Origin: Massilia sp. PAMC28688
Lineage (GTDB): Bacteria > Pseudomonadota > Gammaproteobacteria > Burkholderiales > Burkholderiaceae_D
Reading direction: 5' to 3'
Assembly (NCBI RefSeq): GCF_019443445.1
Contig: NZ_CP080378.1
Location: 806,001-870,000, forward strand
DNA length: 64,000 bases
A model generated the notes under the pieces. It was given only the letters and a program-made list of their open reading frames with translations, was not told the DNA's origin and did no database searches. How positions within the stretch are numbered: the first letter of the stretch is position 1; each line of letters opens with the position of its first letter. Below are positions 1 through 10,645 of the stretch, piece by piece. The translations under genes and the position numbers were made by a program.

Positions 1-294
1 TTAAACCGCGCAAAATCAATTGTTCCGCGTCATAAGTGGTACCGCTGCGAGGCGTAATACCCCTTCTTCCGGCCAAATTTGTCGGCGATTTCCTGGCCAG
101 CCTGCGACAGAATCTTAACCGCGAGTGAGGCGGAAAGTTGTATAGACAAAAAGTGGTCTGACCCTGGTTTATGGAAATAAAATGAGAAAGTTCCGGTCGC
201 TGCCGGCTTTTTTGATGGGCACCACGGGGGCAATTCAGTCACCGCGCCTTGCCACATCGTGTATGCTTTCCGGCAATAGCAACCCGACCACGTC
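1..294. other. Left-edge region without a supportable gene
   Basis: I see no reliable gene here. On the minus strand a frame from about 130 to 30 reads smoothly, with a charged stretch IADKFGRKKGYY, but it continues into the antisense of the acetyltransferase gene and has no recognisable start. It could be the tail of a decayed gene. Around 148-171 the minus strand carries CAGGGTCAGACCACTTTTT, a motif I associate with regions near REP-type tyrosine transposases; that association is from memory and no transposase is visible here. Confidence 0.3.
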
Positions 295-300
295 TTGTAT

Positions 301-858
301 ATGCCAGGCTTCGATTCCACGCCCATTGACACGCCCAGGCTGATCCTGCGCCAGCTGACCCTGGCCGATGCGCCTGGCCTGTATGCCATTTTTTCAGACG
401 CGGAAGTGACCCGCTACTGGAGTACTCCGCCCTGGGCGGCGCTGGCCGAGGCCGAAGCGTCGATTCGCGAGTCACTCGAGCACTACCAGGGCAACGAGAA
501 CCTGCGCCTGGCCATCACGCTCAAGGATAGCGGCGCGCTGGTGGGTGTCATCAGCCTGTATCGCATCCAGCAATCGAACCGGCGCGCCGATATCGGCTAC
601 GCCCTGGCCCGCGCTCACTGGCGCTGCGGCTACCTGAGCGAGGCAATGGAGGCCTTCATCGGCCATGCCTTCGGCGCGCTCGATCTGAACCGCATCGAAG
701 CCGATATCGACCCGCGCAACACGGCTTCGCGCCAGCTGCTGGAGAAGATGGCCTTTGCGCGCGAGGGCTACATGCGCGAGCGCTGGATCGTCAATGGCGA
801 AGTGTGCGACACCGCTTTCTACGGCCTGCTGCGGCGCGACTGGGATGCACGCGCATGA
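301..858 (+). CDS. GNAT family N-acetyltransferase, RimJ/RimL type
   Basis: Predicted cytoplasmic acetyl-CoA-dependent N-acetyltransferase of about 185 residues, the usual length for RimJ/RimL-like GNAT proteins. The N-terminus has the family opening 'TPRLILRQLTLADAPGLYAIFSD'-like block (shown here only in part: TPRLILRQL). A central beta-strand 'GVISLYRI' precedes the acetyl-CoA site, and the tail has the typical 'LDLNRIEADIDPRN..SRQLLEKMAF' arrangement. The first ATG at 301 is preceded in frame by TTG at 295; I prefer ATG. The stop codon overlaps the ATG of the downstream amidohydrolase (ATGA), so the two are probably cotranscribed. The substrate cannot be told; ribosomal proteins, amino acids and drugs are all possible for this family. 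Confidence 0.85.
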   Translation: MPGFDSTPIDTPRLILRQLTLADAPGLYAIFSDAEVTRYWSTPPWAALAEAEASIRESLEHYQGNENLRLAITLKDSGALVGVISLYRIQQSNRRADIGYALARAHWRCGYLSEAMEAFIGHAFGALDLNRIEADIDPRNTASRQLLEKMAFAREGYMRERWIVNGEVCDTAFYGLLRRDWDARA

Positions 859-1598
859 GCGGTCTGCGTATCGCAGCGGCGCAGTCGCATTCGGTCGATG
901 GCGACATCGCCGCCAACCTCGCGCGTCACCTGCTGTTCATCGAAGCTGCCGCCCAGGCGAAGACCGGCTTGCTGGTGTTCCCCGAACTCTCCCTCACCGG
1001 TTATCTGCCGCAGCAGCTGGCCGAGCTGGCGGTAACGCCCGATGATCCGCGCTTTGCCGATATCCGCGCCGCAGCTGCCTGCCACGGCATGACCATCGTG
1101 GTGGGCGCACCCCTGGCCAGCGCCGCGGGCAAGCCGCATATTGGCGTGATCGCCTTCCACCCCGGCGGCCACACCAGCACCTACCGCAAGCACTTCCTGT
1201 ATCAGGACGAGGAGCGCTACGCCGCGCCGGGCAGCGCCATCAGCCAGGTGATCGATGTGCGGGCGGTCCCCGTGGCCCTGGCGGTCTGCTACGATGTCAG
1301 AGACCAGCGCCACCCGCACGCCGCCGTAATGGCCGGGGCGACAATTTATGCGGCAGGTTCGGTCGTCACCCCTGGCGGCATTGAACAGGAGCTGGCCACC
1401 CTCAGGCACTATGCGAGCCTGTTCAGCATGGGTATCCTGTTTGCCAATCACGCGCGCCGCACCGGCGCCTTTGATTGCGCAGGCCGCAGCAGCATCTGGT
1501 TGCCAGACGGGCAATTGCTGGTGCAGGCGCCCGGCCAGGGCGAGTGCCTGGTGACGGGCGACGAGGACAACGGCGCCGTCATCGCGGTGGCAACCTGA
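855..1598 (+). CDS. Carbon-nitrogen hydrolase (nitrilase superfamily)
   Basis: A 247-residue cytoplasmic C-N hydrolase. The catalytic triad of the nitrilase superfamily is visible: Glu44 in FPELSLTGY, Lys112 in TYRKHFL and Cys145 in ALAVCYDV. These enzymes hydrolyse amides or nitriles through a cysteine thioester. The cysteine context fits an amidase rather than a true nitrilase, but the substrate is unknown. A longer in-frame reading from 804 exists. ATG 855 is chosen because the protein starts like its family from there (LRIAAAQ) and because it overlaps the stop of the acetyltransferase gene by four bases, a common operon junction. Confidence 0.86.
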   Translation: MSGLRIAAAQSHSVDGDIAANLARHLLFIEAAAQAKTGLLVFPELSLTGYLPQQLAELAVTPDDPRFADIRAAAACHGMTIVVGAPLASAAGKPHIGVIAFHPGGHTSTYRKHFLYQDEERYAAPGSAISQVIDVRAVPVALAVCYDVRDQRHPHAAVMAGATIYAAGSVVTPGGIEQELATLRHYASLFSMGILFANHARRTGAFDCAGRSSIWLPDGQLLVQAPGQGECLVTGDEDNGAVIAVAT

Positions 1599-1721
1599 CG
1601 CACCACTGGCCCCCGCCAGCTACCGCATAACCCCCGAAACCGACCGTTCGTCGTATGGCCATGGCAACGCCAGTTGCTGCTTGGTACAGTGACTCCATCG
1701 ACAAACCCACCGGAGAACACC

Positions 1722-2006
1722 ATGACGCACAATACCGCTTTCACCAATTTCTACGCAACGCTGCAGGAAATCGGCCGCGCCCTCTCGCGCGCCGCACGCT
1801 ACGGCGCAGACGCGGTGGCGACCATGTCGTGGCCGGCGCTGGCTGTGGCCTGCCTGCTGATTGCGTTTGCCGTGACCATCCTGCCCTTGGCCCTGTTCCT
1901 GTTCGTGACGTTCATGCTGATCAAGCTGATCGCCAGCTCGCTGGCCGAGCGGCGCGAACGCGGCGCGCCAACCCCGTACCGCGCCACCGACGACAAGGAA
2001 CTGTAA
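1722..2006 (+). CDS. Small membrane protein upstream of a two-component pair
   Basis: A 94-residue protein with one long hydrophobic segment around residues 34-66, made of two short runs that could form one or two helices. A basic, Arg/Glu-rich tail follows, ending DDKEL. I do not recognise a family. ATG 1722 has GGAG about 8 bases upstream, while the longer reading from 1674 lacks a good ribosome site. It ends three bases before the histidine kinase start, so it is probably cotranscribed with the kinase and regulator. It could be an accessory membrane subunit, but that rests on position only. Confidence 0.65.
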   Translation: MTHNTAFTNFYATLQEIGRALSRAARYGADAVATMSWPALAVACLLIAFAVTILPLALFLFVTFMLIKLIASSLAERRERGAPTPYRATDDKEL

Positions 2007-2009
2007 ATC

Positions 2010-2903
2010 GTGCAGGCCAGCCAGATCAATAAATTCATGGACCTGCTGCGCGACGTGGTCGGCGAGGCGCGGGTCCTGTGGTGGAATTTTTTTGACTGGC
2101 TGGCCGTGGTCGAGTGGCGCAAGCTCAATATCACCTGCGCTCTCGCGGTGCTGGTAGGCGCGATGTTCCAGGTGACCGAGCCGGCCATCTCGTTCGCACT
2201 CATTTCCATCGGCGTCAAGACGCTCGCCGGCGGCAAGCGCAAGGCCGAACTGGCGGCCCGGGTGGCGACCGACGAAGCCGGCGTGGCAACGCTGGAACGC
2301 CGCCTGCTCGAAGCCCAGATGGCCACCCTGCAGGCCCAGGTCGAGCCCCACTTTCTGTTCAATACCCTGGCCCTGATCGGTCAGCTGATCGAGACCAATC
2401 CGGCCGAAGCGGCCAGGGTCCACATGCATCTGATTGATTACCTGCGCGCGACGCTGCCGCAAATGCGCTCGTCCGGCGGCGGCACGCTGGGCCGCCAGGT
2501 GCAGCTGTCGCGCGCTTATCTGGCCATCATGCAGGCGCGCATGAAGGAGCGGCTGGAAGTATGCTTCGATGTGCCGGACTACCTGGAGCAGGCGCCCTTT
2601 CCACCCATGATGCTCGTCACCCTGATCGAAAACGCCATCAAGCACGGCCTGGAACCGAAGATTGAAGGGGGCCGCATTACCGTGACGGCGCGCCTGATCG
2701 ACACCAGCCTGTATGTCAGTGTGCGCGACAATGGCGTGGGCTTCAATATGCACGCCAATGATGGCGTAGGCCTGGCCAATATCCGCGAGCGCCTGCGCCT
2801 GCTGTTCGACGAGCGCGCGGAGCTGATCATCGAGGCGCCCATGGACGGCGGGGCGCTGGCCACCATTCGCGTCCCCTTCTCCATGCAGGAAAAAACATCA
2901 TGA
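2010..2903 (+). CDS. LytS/AlgZ-type sensor histidine kinase
   Basis: A 297-residue inner-membrane kinase starting at GTG 2010. The N-terminus holds one or two membrane segments (about residues 41-70), with no large periplasmic sensor. A coiled linker leads to the His_kinase domain with the phospho-acceptor His114 in VEPHFLFNTL. The HATPase region contains the N-box LIENAIKHGLEPK and the G-box DNGVGF. This is the layout of the LytS/YehU/AlgZ class, which pairs with LytTR-type regulators. The stop overlaps the start of the response regulator by four bases, so the two form a cognate pair. The signal is unknown; absence of an extracytoplasmic domain suggests membrane or intracellular sensing, possibly with the small protein encoded just upstream. 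Confidence 0.92.
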   Translation: MQASQINKFMDLLRDVVGEARVLWWNFFDWLAVVEWRKLNITCALAVLVGAMFQVTEPAISFALISIGVKTLAGGKRKAELAARVATDEAGVATLERRLLEAQMATLQAQVEPHFLFNTLALIGQLIETNPAEAARVHMHLIDYLRATLPQMRSSGGGTLGRQVQLSRAYLAIMQARMKERLEVCFDVPDYLEQAPFPPMMLVTLIENAIKHGLEPKIEGGRITVTARLIDTSLYVSVRDNGVGFNMHANDGVGLANIRERLRLLFDERAELIIEAPMDGGALATIRVPFSMQEKTS

Positions 2904-3676
2904 CTACTGCCACGACACCGGTACGCGCCCTGATCGTTGATGACGAGGCCCCCATGCGCGACCAGCTGCGCGCCCGTCTGCGCGACGTGTGGCCGGAGCT
3001 CGAGATCATGGGCGAAGCATCGAATGGCCTCGATGCGGTCACGATGTCCAGGCAGCTCCAGCCCGATATCGTGTTCCTGGATATCCGCATGCCTGGCCAG
3101 AGCGGCATCGAGGCGGCGCGCCACCTGCACAGCCACTGCCACATCGTGTTCGTCACCGCCTACGACCAGTACGCGGTCGACGCCTTCGAGCACGGCGCCA
3201 TGGATTATCTGCTCAAGCCCGTGTCGGCCGAGCGCCTGGCCACGACCTGCCAGCGGCTGCGCCAGCGCCTGGCAGCGCCGCGCGAGGATATTGGCGGCAA
3301 GCTCGATGAACTGACCAAACTGCTGCAGCACGGCCCGGCGGTGACACCGCGCTATCTGCGCTGGATCCAGGCCCAGGTGGGCAACAGCCTGCGCATGATC
3401 AGCACCAGGGAAATCCTGTTCTTCCAGTCGGACGATAAATATACGCTGGTGCAGACCATGCAGGCTGAAATGCTGATCCGTAAAACGCTCAAGGAACTGG
3501 CCGACGAACTCGACCCGGACGAGTTCTGGCGCATCCACCGCTCAACGCTGGTGCGGGTGGACGCGATTGCTGAAGTGACGCGGGACGAACGCGGGCGCCA
3601 GATGCTCAGAGTCCGTAATTTCCCTACCGCACTGGAAGTAAGCCGCAATCACGCCCACCTGTTCCAGCAAATGTAG
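2900..3676 (+). CDS. LytR/AlgR-family response regulator
   Basis: A 258-residue DNA-binding response regulator. The receiver domain (1-125) has the acidic pair Asp14/Asp15 in VDDEAP, the phosphorylated Asp61 in VFLDIRMPG, Thr88 and Lys108 in LLKPV. The C-terminal LytTR domain (about 150-256) includes a signature-like stretch FFQSDDKYTLV and the 'IHRSTLVRVDAI' segment typical of AlgR-like proteins. The ATG overlaps the end of the kinase gene. AlgR-type regulators control exopolysaccharide, twitching or autolysis genes in other bacteria; the targets here cannot be read from the sequence. The Asp-rich 'TRDERGRQ' loop is ordinary for the family. Confidence 0.93.
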   Translation: MTTATTPVRALIVDDEAPMRDQLRARLRDVWPELEIMGEASNGLDAVTMSRQLQPDIVFLDIRMPGQSGIEAARHLHSHCHIVFVTAYDQYAVDAFEHGAMDYLLKPVSAERLATTCQRLRQRLAAPREDIGGKLDELTKLLQHGPAVTPRYLRWIQAQVGNSLRMISTREILFFQSDDKYTLVQTMQAEMLIRKTLKELADELDPDEFWRIHRSTLVRVDAIAEVTRDERGRQMLRVRNFPTALEVSRNHAHLFQQM

Positions 3677-3799
3677 CCGGAAGACGACGCCACTGCACAA
3701 ACCGGCCCGGTGACGCGGTCCGGGGCGCCCCCCGTGCACCGCACGATGTATGATTGACACTGGCCGTGGTGGCCGTCCAATCTCATCGGGAGCGTGAAA

Positions 3800-4225
3800 A
3801 TGTCTTCAGTGAACAACGGCATCAGATCCACCCTCATCCCCTGCCTGATCTACCGCGACGCGCCGGCCGCCATCGCGACCTTGTGCGAGGTATTTGGCTT
3901 CACCGAGAAAGTTGTGATACCGGGCGAGAACAATACCGTGCATCATGCCGAGCTGGCACTCGGCAACGGCATGCTCATGCTTGGCTCGGTCCAGCACCAG
4001 ACCCCGTTCGGTCGGCTGATGGACGCCCCGACGGCCGGGCAAACGCAAACGCAAAGCGTGTATGCCGTCGTTCCCGATCCCGATGCCGTGTACGAACGCG
4101 TCAAGCGCGCCGGCATGGCAATCCTGATCGAGATCAAGGACGAAGATTACGGCGGGCGCGGCTTCACGTGCCGCGACCAGGAAGGTCACATCTGGTCGGT
4201 CGGCAGCTACGATCCATTCGCCTAG
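3800..4225 (+). CDS. VOC family (glyoxalase/bleomycin-resistance fold) protein
   Basis: A 141-residue single-domain VOC protein. It opens with 'IPCLIYRDAPAAIATL', typical of the PhnB/glyoxalase-like branch, and continues with 'HAELALGNGMLMLGS' and 'GGRGFTCRDQEGHIWSVGSYDPF', the usual end of this group. Conserved His and Glu residues of the fold are present but the metal set cannot be assigned safely. ATG 3800 has GGGAG at 3788-3792; an in-frame GTG at 3794 is the alternative. It lies 11 bases upstream of a second VOC gene, which suggests one transcript. Function could be lyase, dioxygenase or antibiotic binding; none is favoured. Confidence 0.82.
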   Translation: MSSVNNGIRSTLIPCLIYRDAPAAIATLCEVFGFTEKVVIPGENNTVHHAELALGNGMLMLGSVQHQTPFGRLMDAPTAGQTQTQSVYAVVPDPDAVYERVKRAGMAILIEIKDEDYGGRGFTCRDQEGHIWSVGSYDPFA

Positions 4226-4236
4226 AAAGGAACCCA

Positions 4237-4623
4237 ATGTCACGCGCAGTGCACTTTGAAATCCATGCCTCCAACCCGCAGACCCTGATCGATTTTTACA
4301 GCGGCCTGTTTGGCTGGACCTTCAACCGGTGGGAAGGCGGCGAATACTGGATGATCCAGACCGGTGCCGATGACCAGCGCGGCATCAATGGCGGCCTGAT
4401 GCCGCGCCGCGGCGACCTGCCGCATGCCACCGCTGCCATCAACGCCTTTGTGATCACGGTCGACGTCGACCAGCTCGACCCGGTGGTCGACAAGGCCACG
4501 GCGTCCGGCGGCTCGGTGGCGCTGCCCAGGATGCCGGTGCCGGGCATCGGCTGGCTGGCCTATCTCAAAGACCCGGACGGCAATATCTTCGGCGTGATGC
4601 AATCGGACCCGGAGGCCGCATGA
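4237..4623 (+). CDS. VOC family protein (second copy)
   Basis: A 128-residue VOC protein of a different branch from its upstream neighbour. It starts 'RAVHFEIHASNPQTLIDFYSGLFGWTF' in style (shown partly: VHFEIHA, FYSGLFGW), the opening of short glyoxalase-like proteins, and ends 'YLKDPDGNIFGVMQSDP'. His and Glu at the N- and C-terminal half-domains suggest a metal site. AGGAAC lies just before ATG 4237. Its stop overlaps the ATG of the SnoaL-like gene (ATGA at 4620), so three genes from 3800 to 5003 probably form an operon. The substrate is unknown. Confidence 0.83.
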   Translation: MSRAVHFEIHASNPQTLIDFYSGLFGWTFNRWEGGEYWMIQTGADDQRGINGGLMPRRGDLPHATAAINAFVITVDVDQLDPVVDKATASGGSVALPRMPVPGIGWLAYLKDPDGNIFGVMQSDPEAA

Positions 4624-5003
4624 GCGCCGACGAACAAGCTATCCGCGCGCTGATCGCACGCTGGCTGCAGGCCACGCACGACGGCAACATCGACGAGGTT
4701 CTGGCGCTGATGGCGCCCGATGCCATCTTCCTTACTGCCGGCCAGCCCCCCATGCAGGGGCACCAGGCGTTTGCCGACACCTTGCGCCACGTATTGAACG
4801 ACAACGTGGTCGAATCGAACAGCGAGATCGATGAAATCGAGATCGAAGGTGACATGGCTTACTGTCGCTCCACGCTGGAAGTGACGATTGTGTCCAAACA
4901 TGGCAAGCTGCCGCTGCGCCGCACCGGGCACACGCTGACCATCTTGCGCAAGGATGCCGCCGGCACCTGGCATGTGACGCGCGACGCCAACATGCTGGCG
5001 TAG
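4620..5003 (+). CDS. SnoaL-like / DUF4440 family protein (SgcJ/EcaC type)
   Basis: A 127-residue protein of the NTF2-like fold. The N-terminal helix 'EQAIRALIARWLQATHDGNIDEVLALMAPDAIF' style, the 'MQGHQAF' turn and the C-terminal 'RTGHTLTILRKDAAGTWHVTRDANML' match the SgcJ/EcaC group of DUF4440 proteins. These are small cone-shaped domains that bind hydrophobic ligands or act as isomerases, and most are functionally unassigned. The start overlaps the upstream VOC gene by four bases. No membrane segment or signal peptide is visible. Confidence 0.82.
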   Translation: MSADEQAIRALIARWLQATHDGNIDEVLALMAPDAIFLTAGQPPMQGHQAFADTLRHVLNDNVVESNSEIDEIEIEGDMAYCRSTLEVTIVSKHGKLPLRRTGHTLTILRKDAAGTWHVTRDANMLA

Positions 5004-5006
5004 CTT

Positions 5007-5261
5007 ACAGGGTCGCCATGTTTGAGCTTGCCGTAGATCGGCGTCTCGATAAGGCCCGGGCTGATGCTGTTGACGCGGATGCTGCGCGATGGAGGTGAGA
5101 ATGACGCTCGACGGGTTGTTCAGTAGCGCCAGCCTGCTTTGCACGGAGTAGACGACGCATGTGAAATTGACGCCGATCTGTTCACCGAGATTGGCACCAT
5201 CCACGTCCGGCAGGACCGGCGGCCGGGCGAAGCCTGCAGGGGCCCGCTCGCGACAAGGCAA
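5007..5261 (-). pseudogene. Remnant of a short-chain dehydrogenase/reductase gene
   Basis: Two pieces of an SDR protein lie here on the minus strand. From about 5261 to 5095 one frame gives an SDR middle section: GVNFTCVVYSVQ, then LLNNPSSVILTS. From about 5088 to 5010 another frame gives the SDR segment SIRVNSISPGLIETPIYGKL. In an intact SDR the catalytic Tyr-x-x-x-Lys and its surrounding helix sit between these pieces; that stretch, roughly 100 or more bases, is missing and the frame changes at the join. The N-terminal nucleotide-binding part and the C-terminus are also lost. It therefore cannot encode an active enzyme. Confidence 0.72.
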
Positions 5262-5270
5262 TAACAGCGC

Positions 5271-8232
<2,962 letters not shown>

Positions 8233-8251
8233 TAAATACCTTTTATATTAT

Positions 8252-10630
8252 TTATACGCCGTATGGAATCCACACGTTCTTGACCTGGCTGGCGTGGGCC
8301 AGCACCGCGCGGCCACCGGCCTGCCTGGTGTCGTACCAGTCGCGGCCCTTGCCGCCGCCCACCCAGGTGCGCTTGAGGGAACCTGCCGACAGGCGTTCCA
8401 CTTCGGCGCAGCCATCAGGCGAACCATCATGACGCCATACGGCGTCTACGTCCGCGTGCGAGGCCAGGGTGCGTGCCAGTTCGTCGGCGCTGCCGGTGAC
8501 GATATTGAGCGCGCCGCCCGGCAGGTCGGAGGTGTCGAGCACCTGGTACAGGTCCGTGGCGGCCAGCGGAAATGCCTCCGACGGCACGGCCACCACCCGG
8601 TTGCCCAGTGCCAGGGCCGGCGCCACCAGCGAAATAAAGCCCAGAAGGGGCGCTTCGTTGGGGCAGATGATGCCGATCACGCCGACCGGCTCGTTCAGCG
8701 CCACGGTAATGCCGTGCATGGGTGGCTGGTGTGCCAGGCCGTCATACTTGTCGGCCCACGCTGCGTAGTAGAACAGGCGCTCGATCGAGGCTTGCACTTC
8801 GCGCTGCGGATCTTTCGAGCCGGTCATGGCAGCGAGGCGGTTGGCAAATTCCTCGGCCCGAATGGCGAGATTTTCGGCGATGTAATACAGCACCTGCGCG
8901 CGGTTGTGCGACGTGGCCTTGGCCCAGCCGTACGCCTTGTGCGCCGCTTCCACGGCATTGCGGATGTCCTTGCGATTGCCTTCGCCCACTTCGCCAATGA
9001 AGGCGCCGCCGGCGCCATGGATGGCGCGGCTGTAGGCGCCGTCGGGGCGGGCCTGCTTGCCGCCGATGTACAGCTTGGCGGTGCGGTCGATGGCGAACAG
9101 GTCGCCCGAACCACTCTGCCTGACCTTGCCCTGGGCTTCCACCACAGGTGCGGCGGGCCGCGCGTCTTCGGCCAGCGCCACCATGTATTCATACATGCCT
9201 TCCTTGCCGCCTTCACGGCCAAAGCCGGACTCGCGATAGCCGCCAAAGCCGCAGGCTGCGTCGAACTGGTTGGCGGTGTTGATCCACACTACGCCGGCCT
9301 TGATTTGGGGCGCGACATCCAGCGCCAGGCTGATGGACTCGGACCACACGCAGGCGGCCAGGCCGTAGACGGTATTGTTGGCCAGCTGGACCGCTTCCAC
9401 CGGGGTGCGGAAGCTCATCGCCACCAGTACCGGACCGAAAATTTCGGTCTGGGCGATGCCGGCCGAGGTCGAGGCCCCGGTAATGAGGGTGGGTGGGAAC
9501 CACGAACCACTGGTTGGCATCTCGCAGACAGGCTGATAGATCGTGCAGCCTTCGGCGCGGGCAGATTCCACCAGGCCGTGGATGCGCTGGTGCTGCACCG
9601 GGTCGACCAGGGCGCCGATATCCATCGACTTGTCCAGCGGCGAACCCACACGCAGGTTGTCCATGCGCGCGCGCAGCTTGGCGTAGAAGCGCTGCTCCAC
9701 CGATTCCTGCACCAGCAGGCGCGAACCGGCGCAGCATACCTGGCCCTGGTTGAACCAGATCGAATCGACCAGGCCTTCAACCGCGGCGTCAAGGTCGGCG
9801 TCTTCAAACACGATGAATGGCGACTTGCCACCGAGTTCCAGCGACAGCTTCTTGCCACTGCCTGCGGTAGCCTGGCGAATGATGCGGCCAACTTCGGTGG
9901 AGCCGGTAAAGGCCAGCTTGTCGATGCCCGGATGATTGACGATGGCTTCGCCCACGCGCCCGTCGCCGGTCACGATATTGACCACGCCTGCCGGCACGCC
10001 CGCCTGCTGGCAGATTTCGGCAAACAGGAGTGCGGTGAGCGAGGTGAATTCGGCCGGCTTGAACACCACCGTGTTACCGGCCGCCAGTGCCGGCGCGATT
10101 TTCCAGGCCAGCATCAGCAGCGGAAAATTCCAGGGCACGATCTGTCCTACCACGCCCACGGCGCGGTAGTCCGCGAACTCTTCCGACTGCAGCTGCGCCC
10201 AGCCGGCGTGATGATAGAAGTGGCGCGCGGCCAGCGGCAGGTCGGCGTCGCGCGTCTCGCGGATGGTCTTGCCGTTGTCGAGCGTTTCAATGACCGCGAA
10301 CAGGCGCGCATGCTTTTGCAGCAGGCGGGCCAGCGCATACATGACGCGTGCGCGGCCATGGCCACCCAGCGCCACCCAGCCTGGCTGCGCGCGGCGCGCG
10401 GCTGCCACGGCGCGGTCCACATCGTCGCTGCTGGCCTGGGTGATCTGCGCCAGTTCCTTGCCATTGGCAGGATTGGTCGAGGCAAAGGTGTCGGCCGCTG
10501 CGGTCCACGCATTGTCGATGAACAGGCCAAAGCGGCTCTCGTGCTGGTCCAGCCATGTTTGCGCTTCCTTGGTGCTCTCGGGTGCGGGGCCGTAATCCAT
10601 AGTCTGAAGAATCTCGTTAATTGTTGGCAT
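8252..10630 (-). CDS. Double-domain aldehyde dehydrogenase in the deo operon
   Basis: A 792-residue protein, about 1.6 times the size of a normal aldehyde dehydrogenase. Residues 1-490 form a complete NAD(P)-dependent enzyme with GQIVPWNFPL (cofactor strand), FTGSTEVG, the catalytic Glu in LELGGKSP and the catalytic Cys in NQGQVCCAG. Residues about 500-792 repeat only the N-terminal cofactor-binding half of the fold (IYIGGKQARPDG-like, VGVIGIICPNEAPLL) and lack the Cys/Glu catalytic part. It lies directly after deoC, whose reaction releases acetaldehyde; oxidation of that acetaldehyde to acetate or acetyl-CoA level is the likely role (inference). The start ATG 10630 is 15 bases beyond the deoC stop. 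Confidence 0.9.
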   Translation of the reverse strand: MPTINEILQTMDYGPAPESTKEAQTWLDQHESRFGLFIDNAWTAAADTFASTNPANGKELAQITQASSDDVDRAVAAARRAQPGWVALGGHGRARVMYALARLLQKHARLFAVIETLDNGKTIRETRDADLPLAARHFYHHAGWAQLQSEEFADYRAVGVVGQIVPWNFPLLMLAWKIAPALAAGNTVVFKPAEFTSLTALLFAEICQQAGVPAGVVNIVTGDGRVGEAIVNHPGIDKLAFTGSTEVGRIIRQATAGSGKKLSLELGGKSPFIVFEDADLDAAVEGLVDSIWFNQGQVCCAGSRLLVQESVEQRFYAKLRARMDNLRVGSPLDKSMDIGALVDPVQHQRIHGLVESARAEGCTIYQPVCEMPTSGSWFPPTLITGASTSAGIAQTEIFGPVLVAMSFRTPVEAVQLANNTVYGLAACVWSESISLALDVAPQIKAGVVWINTANQFDAACGFGGYRESGFGREGGKEGMYEYMVALAEDARPAAPVVEAQGKVRQSGSGDLFAIDRTAKLYIGGKQARPDGAYSRAIHGAGGAFIGEVGEGNRKDIRNAVEAAHKAYGWAKATSHNRAQVLYYIAENLAIRAEEFANRLAAMTGSKDPQREVQASIERLFYYAAWADKYDGLAHQPPMHGITVALNEPVGVIGIICPNEAPLLGFISLVAPALALGNRVVAVPSEAFPLAATDLYQVLDTSDLPGGALNIVTGSADELARTLASHADVDAVWRHDGSPDGCAEVERLSAGSLKRTWVGGGKGRDWYDTRQAGGRAVLAHASQVKNVWIPYGV

Positions 10631-10645
10631 GACGAATCCGATAAT

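Noticed and set aside
1620..2753. A 377-residue minus-strand frame
   Set aside because: Antisense to the small membrane protein and the histidine kinase; no recognisable domain.
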